Below are positions 23,301 through 33,357 of a stretch of 64,000 bases of DNA, one piece after another. Within the stretch, counting starts at the first letter, position 1; the number at the start of each line of letters is the position of its first letter. This stretch comes from Gadus chalcogrammus. Its lineage: Eukaryota; Chordata; Actinopteri; Gadiformes; Gadidae. The notes beneath the pieces were generated by a model that saw nothing but the letters and a program-made list of their open reading frames with translations, was not told the origin of the DNA and did not search any database. The translations under genes were made by a program, and so were the position numbers. The DNA lies in the NCBI RefSeq assembly GCF_026213295.1, contig NC_079423.1, positions 558,814 through 622,813 on the forward strand, given 5' to 3'.

Positions 23301-26300
23301 TGTTTGAGTTTAGCCATATTCTCAAATGAATTGACTGACTCCAAATGTTCCCTCTGTTGTTGGTATAACTTCATCAGTGCATTCATGTCCACCTTTCCTG
23401 AAGAACAACATAATTTTATTGAAACAGAAAACATGAAAAGGAAAGTAACATATGGAGGAATGAGACAGGGAAAAATATTGTTCTCTGGTTTTGAAACTAA
23501 CCGTGAGCAGTTAGCGGCAGAGCCTGGACTAGAACCAAGGAGTCTGGAATGCTGGCACTGGGAACCAGCAGGGATAGCTGCTGTAGGACAACCCTGTGAA
23601 GGACTCTGATTGGGGGATCAGATCTGCTCCCGTCCTCTGGGAGGTCATCTAAGAAGCCCCAGTCTCCCTCATGATCCCCGGGAACGGAGAGGCTCAGCTC
23701 CGCCTGAAGAGGAGTCGCTGCCACCTGGTAGACGGATGGTGACGCTACGACAAAGGCGACCAGTCGTAAGCCTTTGAACAGACCCACGGCACATGACTCC
23801 ACCTGAGGGAGACTCATCATGACCTGAAGATGACGAGGGAGTTGTGAGTACTGCATACTGTTACAATACAACATATTAATACTAGTACAATACTGTGAAT
23901 ACTGCATGTTAATACTGTTACTAAACTCGGAATACAGCATATAAATACTGGTGCTATATTGAATACCTGCACTGCACTCCATTTTGCCAGGAGGTTTATG
24001 TTCCCTGAGTGAATTAGAAATCAAATGGGAACCATGTAAGCCTCAAGATAACTTTTCTTAAACTTCAGTTGGCCTCGCAGTCTAGGTCACTGAAATTCAA
24101 TGTTCTATGAACTTGCTCCTTCACTGATGGACTACAGATGTCCTGCAGTTATTTTCAACAATGTTGAGGCTGATCACTGCCACTTCCTTGAGCAAAGAAA
24201 GATTCACCTCATTCATATTAGTATCATAGTACGGGTAATGAGTAGCCTGACATCTCCACACCATTACGCGAAATACCAATTACCTATTTGGCGGTAACCT
24301 CTCACTTCACTTCCGATTTCTTAGGGCAGTGGTTCATTTGTTAACATGAACATTAAATGGATGCAAATACTCACAATTTAGTAAAAAAACATGGACCTGT
24401 GTTCATGCAACTGCTTTGCAGAGGTGAATCCCATTGAAATATCATTTGGGATGCACTTTCTTTTTCACAGATTCTCATTTCTCATTTTGTTCAATGTTCA
24501 TGCAGAGCCGGCATGTCACTCCCTAGCAACAAACTGTATCCATCCTTTAAATCCAAGTAATTTATGTTATATCAGACAGATTTCTAAATTAGGCAGGGAA
24601 ATGAGAACTGACATTGGATTAAAATTATTATATTCTTTTGTATACTGCACGTCCAGCGATACGAACATCACACATGCACGTATCGCGATATCAATATGAA
24701 AACTATACATGTTACAGCCGTAAGTGGACTCCATCTTGGTTACAAAAAGGCCTCAGCAGCACTCCCATAGGGCGCTCTTCTGTCATTGTATTAAACCTGC
24801 CCCATTTTAGAGGTTGTGATTTGCTCGACCCAGGCCGGGTCTGCGGGAAATCTGTCTGATTGGGAGGCATGTACCAGAGGTTCGGCTGGAATTTAGTACG
24901 GTACCCTGAGTAAAACTTAACAGAATAGGGACACCCAGTGGAAAAAATAAACAAAAGCCCTCACTTGTTGCACTGTGTCCAAGTTCACGCGTTGGCCATT
25001 TCGCTTTACCAGCCTGTCCCTCCGTCCCAGGTAGTGGAGATGTTTGCCTTCCATCTCGACCCAGTCCCCAGTGGCTCGCATCGTTCCTGGGACCATCGTG
25101 GACTCATCGTCGATGAGGCATACCCTTTCCTGTCCACCTACAGGGGGGTAACCACTCAAATAAACAGCCGGAAATGCATTTATGTGGGTTTTTTAAAGAA
25201 TGTATTGCATTTTTCCCCCCTACCTATAAAAAGTTGCCCTTGGCCCACCGTTATGACACAGCCCCAATCATCTCGGACCTCCACACTGGTGTTCAGCAGA
25301 GGGGCTCCTATTGGGATGGAAGACGCAGCTCTGAAAAGTGGCCACAAATGACTCCATTAGGCCACAAATGACTCCATGGCCGCCTAAATCTCGCTTGTTC
25401 CGGTGATGAAGACATGCTACTGTACTGTCATAAATATGCCCAAATAAAAGGTCAGATAGGTAATGATGTACATGTGAATAAATAAATACGTATTACATTA
25501 TTTAATCTATATATTAGATATGCACTCACTGATGGCTGGACTTCAGCAGGCTCTCAGGGACTTGGTGACAGCTGGCCCAGCAGGACACCTCTGTGATACC
25601 ATAGACGTTGTACATCTGAGTCCTGTTGCCTTCCTGTCTCCAGCTCCGCAGCAGGCCTAGGGAGGGACAGGCCTCCCCGCCGAGGGCCAGCACCCGTAAG
25701 GAAGAGCCTGCAGACAACACCTCCTCTGTGAGCGTGCGGTGGCCGAAACGTCCCAGCAAAGTGGGCGTAACCTGGAGGGAATTTTTTTATGAATCGACTC
25801 ATTTCATGGTGTTTGGATTCATGAGAATGTTTTAAGCAATATTTCATTTGGCATAATAAGCATATAGTGTAGTATATGATGATTCAACAATTTCGTGAAC
25901 CTGTAGGACAGTTGTCTTGTGATCTTTGAAGAGCAGTTTTGCCAATCGATTGGGCGCTTTCTTGATGACGGAGGGGGCAATGAGCAGCCGAGCCCCTGAT
26001 GACAAGGCAAGAAAAATCTCTACCACCGAGGGGTCAAAGGTCAACGGCGATGCGAGAAAAACCAAGTCCTCTGCACCAATCTGGAATAAAGATCTATAAA
26101 AAGCAAGCAATGCTTAACAATACTTCATGTATAGTGAATACAATTCAACAATCTCATGACCATGAATCTAAATCAGAAAATATATAAGCAATGAGTAATT
26201 TTTCAGACCAACCTGAGATGCTGTATATTGGGTACTATGCACTTGTGTGGTACCCTTACAATTTTTGGAAGCCCAGTAGTTCCCGAAGTGTGAAGCACAT

Positions 26301-27095
26301 ATGCAAAATCTCCTTTTTTGGTGTAATCAGCAAGATATGTCGAGGCATGGGGCCATCCTTCACAAGCTCTCCGAGTTCCTTCCTGCTGTGTCCCTAGGTC
26401 CAATATGACAGCTGATGACAGCGGCTGAACTCTCACAAGGGTCAGGTTGTAATCGGGCCACACAGCACATACCTCCACAGTAATCAGTTTGGAGAACTTC
26501 TTCTGGAAATGCTAGATGGAAACATTCAAATGAAAGTTTAAACAATAATATGGATAATACAAATACATTTGTTGATGTTATTTATATATGAAAAAAATAC
26601 TTCAAACAAACTGCTCTGCAGAGTGCAGTAATTCAGATCACACATGCTCATTATGCGAGCGGACAGAATTCCTGGGACATCTGGATTAAGAGGCAGATAG
26701 GCAGCTGGTAACTGTAGAATTCTTTAACAGAAGAAAACAGACGTATAGTATTAAGACCTCAGTCAAGACAATACTTACGTCTAATGAAAAATTGCCTTCC
26801 GTGATTGTAATAGGACATCGCTACATTGACTGAAATGACTCAAGATTGTTACTCACCCGAAAATCCAGACAGGAAGATACAAGTCATTTTGAACATACAA
26901 CCCAATAAGGCCATTATTTTCGCGACATACATTCCGCAGAGAAGAAGACAATTCATTTCCATGGCCCACCACGTCTTTGTATGATAACGAAACGCAATTC
27001 TCAGGACCTGAGCCCATATCAAATGTGACAGCTACTCTATCTGCATGCTTAAGGGCAGCTGCGATCAAAGCATCTTGTAGCTTATTTCCATTCAT
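20314..27095 (-). CDS. aasdh: AASDH (ACSF4), acyl-CoA synthetase-like protein with carrier and beta-propeller domains
   Basis: Fourteen exons, high to low: 27095-26857, 26721-26601, 26511-26213, 26093-25901, 25771-25530, 25330-25224, 25137-24965, 23823-23502, 23397-23279, 23018-22235, 22124-21961, 21681-21556, 21002-20871, 20766-20314. All junctions are GT-AG in matching phase. The sum is 3,474 bases, 1,157 residues (human about 1,098). Seen: adenylate-forming domain (1-500) with LHTSGTTGLPK near 192 and LASPLTFDPSVVEIFLALSSG; a carrier domain with FSGGDSLK, its Ser near 629 being the phosphopantetheine site; then PQQ-like propeller blades (IGSHSHRM, GSHDGHLYAL, GCRNDMVYCVDL). Known of the family: activates and tethers an amino acid (beta-alanine in studied homologues); physiological role unsettled, and a link to lysine breakdown was inferred from yeast LYS2. 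Start is the first Met in homologous context; an in-frame upstream Met lies at 27128. Divergent from the gene at 28145. The residue 650-730 linker is poorly conserved. Confidence 0.96.
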
Positions 27096-27302
27096 TTCGT
27101 CAAGAAAAAACAAGATTCCTGATGTCAACCTCGTTAGTTGACTATGCCGACAATGTTATTTTTCTATGGGTATATGGAAGAACAGTGTATTGGTTAAACG
27201 GATCGGGTAGCTGAATGAAGTTTCAGATCATTTGCGTTGCCTCGCATAACAGAATGCATTCTAGGATCAAATAGTCAGAAATGCTGGCGATAACTTCCCT
27301 AT

Positions 27303-27322
27303 GCGACATGTCACGTGACATT
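27303..27322. promoter_or_regulatory. CACGTG palindrome upstream of aasdh
   Basis: ATGTCACGTGACAT (27308-27321) is a perfect 14-base palindrome centred on a CACGTG E-box, about 215 bases above the aasdh start codon. Factors of the USF, MITF/TFE and MYC-MAX type bind such boxes. Regulation of aasdh by it is inference. Confidence 0.4.
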
Positions 27323-27384
27323 AAAACCTCGCGGGAGCTTCTGTGCATAGACTAGAGCATTGACCCATTGACATCCTATACATG

Positions 27385-27982
27385 AGCTGTGTTCGAAATC
27401 GTTCCCTATCAGGATATAGTGCACTATATAGGGGGCTCGCCATTCTGTAGTGGTGTTCGAATTCTCAGTGGTTAATTTCATGCACAATGTAGTAATGTAT
27501 ATAATATAGTGCACAATGTTAGTGTACATACGATGTTCCACACATATTACTCCCGTATACCACAATGCAATGCGGTCGTGTTTTTCCGGAGGAGAAGAAG
27601 AAGCTGAATAACCGCGAAAACGAATAAATTTAACGATGGAGTTTCGCTTAGAAATGTCAATTTATTTTGGATTTAACATAGCAAATGTAACATTCATAAT
27701 TAATAAAAAAAAAAAACTTGATCAAGGAAATGTAACATTTAACATCAATACAACCTCCAGCTTTCCTCGTGAGTGCCGGGTTTGTTTACATGATGTGGGC
27801 GCATCTGTCTGCGTCACACAAATACCCAGCGCATTTACTGACGCAAATGATGTTTGGAAATGTTCAGCGTAGTGTCCGAATTCTCGTTTGTTCGTTCCCT
27901 ATATAGGGCACTATATCATGAACACTATATACTATATAGGGAATAGTGAGTGAGTGTATAGGGAACGATTTCGAACACAGCT
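27385..27982. mobile_element. MITE-like inverted-repeat element between aasdh and the unnamed gene
   Basis: The ends are inverted copies: AGCTGTGTTCGAAATCGTTC at 27385 and its complement ending at 27982, about 26 bases each. Inside are several ACTATATAGGG-type motifs in both directions. No open frame of note. I could not find a convincing target duplication. It occupies more than half of the 1.05-kb interval between two divergent start codons, so it may carry or displace promoter sequence. Confidence 0.7.
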
Positions 27983-28144
27983 TGTTGTTTTAGTCGCGGG
28001 TCGATGACGTCGTGAACTATATGACGTATTCGCACGGTCCAATCACATTTCTTTATTTTAAAGAAAAACTCGACTTCAAAATCCTGCTGAACTCGAAGCC
28101 ACCGGTTGCCAGTACAAGCTTATCTTCCCCTATTTGTCGACAAA

Positions 28145-31100
28145 ATGGAAAACGAAATGCAATGGTCTATGCAGAAAAATATTAGCAACTATGTGAATAT
28201 TCTGGACCGATTGACAGAAAAGGTATGGGTCAACTTGTCAATTGTCTGGGCGTTGTGTAGCGACCATAGTAGTCGGCCACTGTAGTAGGATGGACTGAAT
28301 TTAAACTTGACATGTCGCCGCATGTGCATTTTGTGAAGAAAATGCGTGCGGTTTCACCAACTCGTCGTGTACGCAATGTTCAGTGAGCATGCTGACATAT
28401 TTATGCCAGCGAGGCTTATGAGCGAGACAGCCGAGGTGAGTTCCTTGGCCGCTTTGAAGCCAACTTGTGCTGTAATCCATTTGGATGGTACGCCGTTACG
28501 TGCAAGTTGTAAGTCGCACATTTTCCAGCTTTCTTGCGCCATTTCACTGAGGCACGTCCGCTTTTGGTCGTAGTATCTCGTCGCTTTGAAAGTAGAGAGT
28601 TCAGTGAGGCGAACGTAATGCTCGTCATCAAAAATTGCTGCGCCCGTATAGATTTATTTTTACCTTGTATCACGTTGGTAATTAATGTAGATTTTAAATG
28701 CTTTTACATACTTGATTACATTTCTACTTAATGCCGGGCACCAATGTATGCATTGCAGGGTCTTGCTGTGCCTTTAATGCAATTTAAAGTTGTGTTTGTT
28801 TTCGAACTGGTTTGCTAATGAGGCTAATGTAGCTAACATTAACAATGACTAGCCAATGAGAAACGGGAAATCTACTGCGACTAAAAGGGGAAGTGCCTCC
28901 GCAAATTGCGCAAGAAAGCTGATGCTGCTATCCATTTTGATGGTAGGCTGGTACGAACGACCAGCTTCAGCGAGAACGTGACGTATTTCCCTTGCTCCAG
29001 CCTTCCAGTTTGCTATTTGTGTCCGACGAGTTTAAGAAGAAAACTATTTTGGAAAAAATAAATAATCAAGTGTTTAATGGTTGCCAGCCTTTACAGAACC
29101 ATTAACATTGCAAGCCTTTTACATTGCAATAATATTTTGCCATTTTCGCCAATTTTTATTTCAACAAGTGCTGTCGTGTTTCTGTCGAGCCACGAGGGGT
29201 AGTAGCGGGCTAGTCATCATTAGCAACATAGCCTCTTTGGCAAACCAGCTTGAAAACACAACTTTACATTGAATTTCACGCAAAGCAAGACCATAAATTG
29301 GTGACCGGATTAAAGCAGCAATGAAATCAAGTGTGTAAGAGGATTTAAAATTGACATTATAACCCCCAACGTGGTACAAATACAAAAAAAAAATAGCTCA
29401 ATCCCCATTGACTATGGGCGCAGCCATCTTGTTTGCTAGTTGTACAGATCTGCTCGCTCTACTTTGAAAGCGACGAGATACTACGACCGAAAGGGGGCGT
29501 GCCTCAGTGAAATGCCGCAAGAAAGCTGGGAGATTGGCGACTTTACCACTTCGTACATCCAAATGGATAGCAGCATCTGCAACTTACGATTTGCACGTAC
29601 CAACGTACCATCCAAATGGATTACAGCATTATTGAAAAAACAGGGCTGATTGTTTTTGTTTGATTGCGAGTTATGGCAATTCCTGTCTTAATTCCGGTGC
29701 ATTATTTTTTGGAGGCCTGCTCACGCGTGGTTTCTATATGTGGATACGAACAACCCAGAGTTGTTCGCCTTCGGAATGGTTAAAGTCAGCGTTTTTTCCC
29801 CATTTTCTTGCATTAGAAAAATATAACTCACTTAACATTTGCATCAGTGGTATTTTCACGTCATTTTTTTAGCCAACAAAACATTCCACATTATGGTGTG
29901 ATGCAGATGCCTCGGACACCAGCCTTCCGACTTGTGATGTCACGCTGTCGGAGCACTTATAGCGTTCCCGTTCGTCTTTGTGATTGTGTCATGAAATTGG
30001 CCAGTCGTTGTTTCTTGTTAGCTACATTAGCCTCTTTAGCAAACTATCTCGAAGACAAACAACACAACACAACTTAACAGCAAGACCGTGTAATACATAA
30101 ATTGGTGACCGGAATACAGTAGCAATGTAATCAAGTGCGCAACATTAACATGACCAACGTGGTACAAATACAAAGAAAATAAATCTCTTTACGGGCGAAG
30201 CCATACACCATAATGGTGTGATCCAGATGCCTCGGACACCAGCCTTCCGAGTTCGAAGTGGGGAAATCTCACAGCTTTCTTGCGGCATTTCATGGAGAAA
30301 CGCACCCTTTTCGTACCTAAAAGGGAGGTTCTTAAGGGTACACCCATCAAGGACCTCCAAAATGGGGAACCATCACACAAATGTTAGGCTTCTGGGGATC
30401 CATCATTTAGATTTTGGATTGGTTGTGTGTGTGTATGTATGTCTATATTATAAAATAATCTAAACTTCATTTGCACTCTATTCTATTCTTCTGTTTTACA
30501 GTATAACAAATTGAGCAAACGGGTTGGTGCAAAGGTGGTGGACTTCAAACATGAAACAAATGGAGGTAACTTACCAATACTATAGTTCGTTTTTTATGGG
30601 TGACATGTTTTATATCTGTCTTTAGGCTTATATTTGTTCAATACTTAAGTAACGACCTGGCCTCAGTTTGCCATCGTCTTTAGAATCAATGAATATAGAT
30701 CGTTACACCAATAGTTCTGCTTTGCCTAATACATTATGTGCTTACATGCTCAAGACATTGCACGGTCCATAACAGCGACAGAGTTGGAGATTTCCAGGAT
30801 AGAAGCAGAGGTTTGCATATATATATATTTTTTTGTCCTTTTTGATTGAGAGCATTTACCTATCTACTTATTTGGTGGTGGGCTGTAAAAAAAAAACAAC
30901 GATTTAGAGTATAAATATTTAAGCCCATTGTATTTGCTTATTTAAAATGTATGAATTATGTTAATATATTGAGGGAAAAACATTAGACTGTTATTATTGT
31001 ATTCAATGTAAGTTTGCTATGATTTAAAGCTCTTTCTCACCGTAGAGGCCAACAAGTTGGAGGGAATATTCCTTCACAGGTAAATGGGAACTATTGGCTA

Positions 31101-32525
31101 GATAACATCATTAGTTTGTTTATACATTTGTCTAATACCATTTATTTTGTTCTATTACAGAAGGCAACACGACAAATGACTCCCAGGTAATTGACCACTA
31201 ACATCTCTGGTGTACGAGTCACCGTATGGATTATGTGCAATGTTGCTCTCTCCTTTTAAATAGATTGATTACCAGGTGAAGCAGTCCAATGAGAGCGTTG
31301 AAAGTAATGACTCTATAATTGATGGTGAGACACATCTTTCTTATGTTTCTAAAATTATTCTATGCTCTTGAAAGATTATAGTTGGCCTCAACAACATTAA
31401 ATGATGACGGCGTTATATCCAAAATCCAAGTGGGCACCTTATCTTTCATATCCCACAGGGGTGTCTGAGATGGACCAAACCCAGGCTTCTGGCATTGGCC
31501 TGTTGGATGAACCTCAGGGGAACCTGATGGATGTGTTGGTGCAGCCTGAAGACCAGGATGAAGAGCTGGAGCAAACTCTGAGTAGTCCTCGTAGCACTCT
31601 GATGGAGCTGTTCCCCCAAATGATCACTCAGATGGGGAAGACCTCTCCCCGCCAGAGGTACACAAAGATGAGACCAATTGGCAGCAAGGCCGGGACCGGC
31701 AAGCCCTCACCCAGGGGTGATTGCCACGACCTCTGCCAATCTGGTGATGAACACAACCTGAAAGCAGCAGTTAAAAGCTGCGTGGCCATGATCCATTCCC
31801 CTGTGCAAAGACATTCCAACCTGACTCAGCCGCTGCAGTTGTGGGGAGCATCTTCTGAGAGTGAGGCAGACCGGGTGAGGAGAGATGGCCAGTGGACGGA
31901 ATTTTCCTTGTTGATGCAAAGCAAGGAGTCAATGAACCATACATTCACTGTGTCCAAGGGTTCTCATCCCTGTACGCCTCTCTCTGGCAAACCTCAGGGA
32001 CAAAGCCATTCCACTGCAGTGCAATCCCCAGCTCAGACCCTGAGGTTTAACAGAAGCAATGGCCCTTATGTGATGGAGAGCTCAACTGTTCCCAAGACTC
32101 TGCAGAGCTTGTTAAATACAAGGGGGAGGAACCATAATGGCTATGGTGGATCTCCCAAGGCTTTGGCAAGACAGAACCCTGTATCATCTTCTATACATGA
32201 GCAGCACTCCCGGTCACCAAAGAGAAGGCTCTACCATCAGGATTGTCACAGTCCCTCCCGGATTAGATCGGACTCCCTACAGTCGTCCCTCCGGCCAGGT
32301 GGAATGTATTCCCCTGCCAAAATAGAAGAGGCGTTCAGAAATCTTTACCACAAAGTTGTCTGTCTGGCCAAAGCTCCTCTCTCAAAATGCTCTCCCTGTC
32401 GTTGCTCTGCTCGAAGATTAGAGGCCAACATTGGGAGCTCTTCTTCCCCTGCCTCTGCACCGTCACCTCTGGCCCTTTCCCCCCACCGCTCCAACCTGCG
32501 GAAGCGTGCCAGGGAGCTCGACTAG
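28145..32525 (+). CDS. Unrecognised gene; about 454-residue Ser/Pro/Arg-rich protein with short N-terminal helix
   Basis: Exons 28145-28222 (ATG), 30502-30565, 30776-30810, 31046-31079, 31161-31186, 31264-31324, 31459-32525 (TAG); all GT-AG. The 35- and 34-base exons together add 69 bases, so the frame holds with both or neither (454 or 431 residues). I do not recognise the family. Residues 1-50 look helical and possibly coiled (NYVNILDRLTEK, YNKLSKRVGAKVVDF). The last exon encodes most of the protein: an acidic stretch (QPEDQDEELEQ), a long low-complexity Ser/Pro/Arg region with SPKRR and SPHRSNLRKR sites, and a Cys cluster (KCSPCRCSARR) before the end RKRARELD. Scattered SP sites and basic runs suggest a nuclear, possibly cell-cycle-phosphorylated protein, as inference only. 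Head-to-head with aasdh; human 4q12 has no gene I know of here. ATTAAA at 32716 is a likely polyadenylation signal. Confidence 0.72.
28400..30330. repeat. Cluster of diverged inverted and direct repeats in the first intron of the unnamed gene
   Basis: 28465-28600 and 29450-29630 are diverged inverted copies sharing CTACTTTGAAAGCGACGAGA-like and ATCCAAATGGATTACAGC-like blocks. 29215-29420 and 30010-30200 are direct copies sharing AAATTGGTGACCGGA and AACGTGGTACAAATACAAA. GATGCCTCGGACACCAGCCT occurs at about 29907 and 30226. No reading frame survives. This looks like several overlapping insertions of one transposon family, but I could not place its ends. Confidence 0.6.
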
Positions 32526-32715
32526 GACAGGTCTCCCACTTTCAAACACCCCTGGGGATGGAACTCGTCCCCTGGCGCCATTTCAAAGAGAGAAGACTGC
32601 ATCTGTAATAGTGCAGTCCTGAGTTGGTGTTCTACATTATTGCGTTGGATTTTACGGTACTGCTCATTCAAGTTAAATTGTTTTCATTGTTTAAGTATTG
32701 TTTCCTGAAGAAAAA

Positions 32716-32721
32716 ATTAAA
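32716..32721 (+). terminator. Polyadenylation signal (ATTAAA) of the unnamed gene
   Basis: ATTAAA about 190 bases after the TAG at 32523-32525, in an A-rich context. It is the first close variant of the hexamer downstream. A second candidate, AATAAA, occurs near 33190 but is beyond the MITE. Confidence 0.45.
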
Positions 32722-32870
32722 TCACTCCATACAACTGTTACGCCACCTTGTTTTTCATTGGTAGGCAGCTTAAAGGTGAACCTCCATTAAGAAGTCAACT
32801 TGAAATAGGAAACGGCTTAAGAAAAGCCTTTAATATAAATTGTTAATCTGTGCTAAAATTAAACCCCTTA

Positions 32871-33134
32871 CGCCTCATGCCCACTGCATCCGTCCGTTGA
32901 CTGATCCCATTGACTTTGAATGAGGACGGACGCGCAATGCATTGTGGATCCGTTTGCTCCGTCAAAGTTGAACATGTTAAACTTTTTCGGCAGCGACAGA
33001 TCCGTCATCGAATCAGATCACGTATGCAAATTTAAGCACTGACACTACTCAGGCTCTGACGACCCCGGAAAGCTCCCCCATCCGTCAGCCAAGCCTTCCG
33101 ACGTCCTTTGACTGACTGCAGTGGGCACGAGGCG
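32871..33134. mobile_element. 264-bp MITE, Harbinger-type, with TTA target duplication
   Basis: The ends CGCCTCATGCCCACTGCA (32871) and, inverted, CGCCTCGTGCCCACTGCA (ending 33134) differ at one base. TTA flanks both sides (32868-32870 and 33135-33137). Three-base TWA duplications are typical of PIF/Harbinger elements. It lies between the convergent unnamed gene and ppat. Confidence 0.75.
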
Positions 33135-33357
33135 TTAGGGTAACAAAATGTAAGAAAATGATACAATCCTTAAATGCAGCAGAATATTCAATAAAAGTGC
33201 AGTTACACGAATTATGAAGTGGTTGGGCTTTTAATTCAATTTTGTTATGTCAAGTTGTACAGAATTTCCCCATACATTAATGGGATGTCCAGGTAGCAGG
33301 TTTCATATAAAAAGCAGACTTCCTGAGGGAAGATCAGTGCTTCTTTCTGCCATGTGG

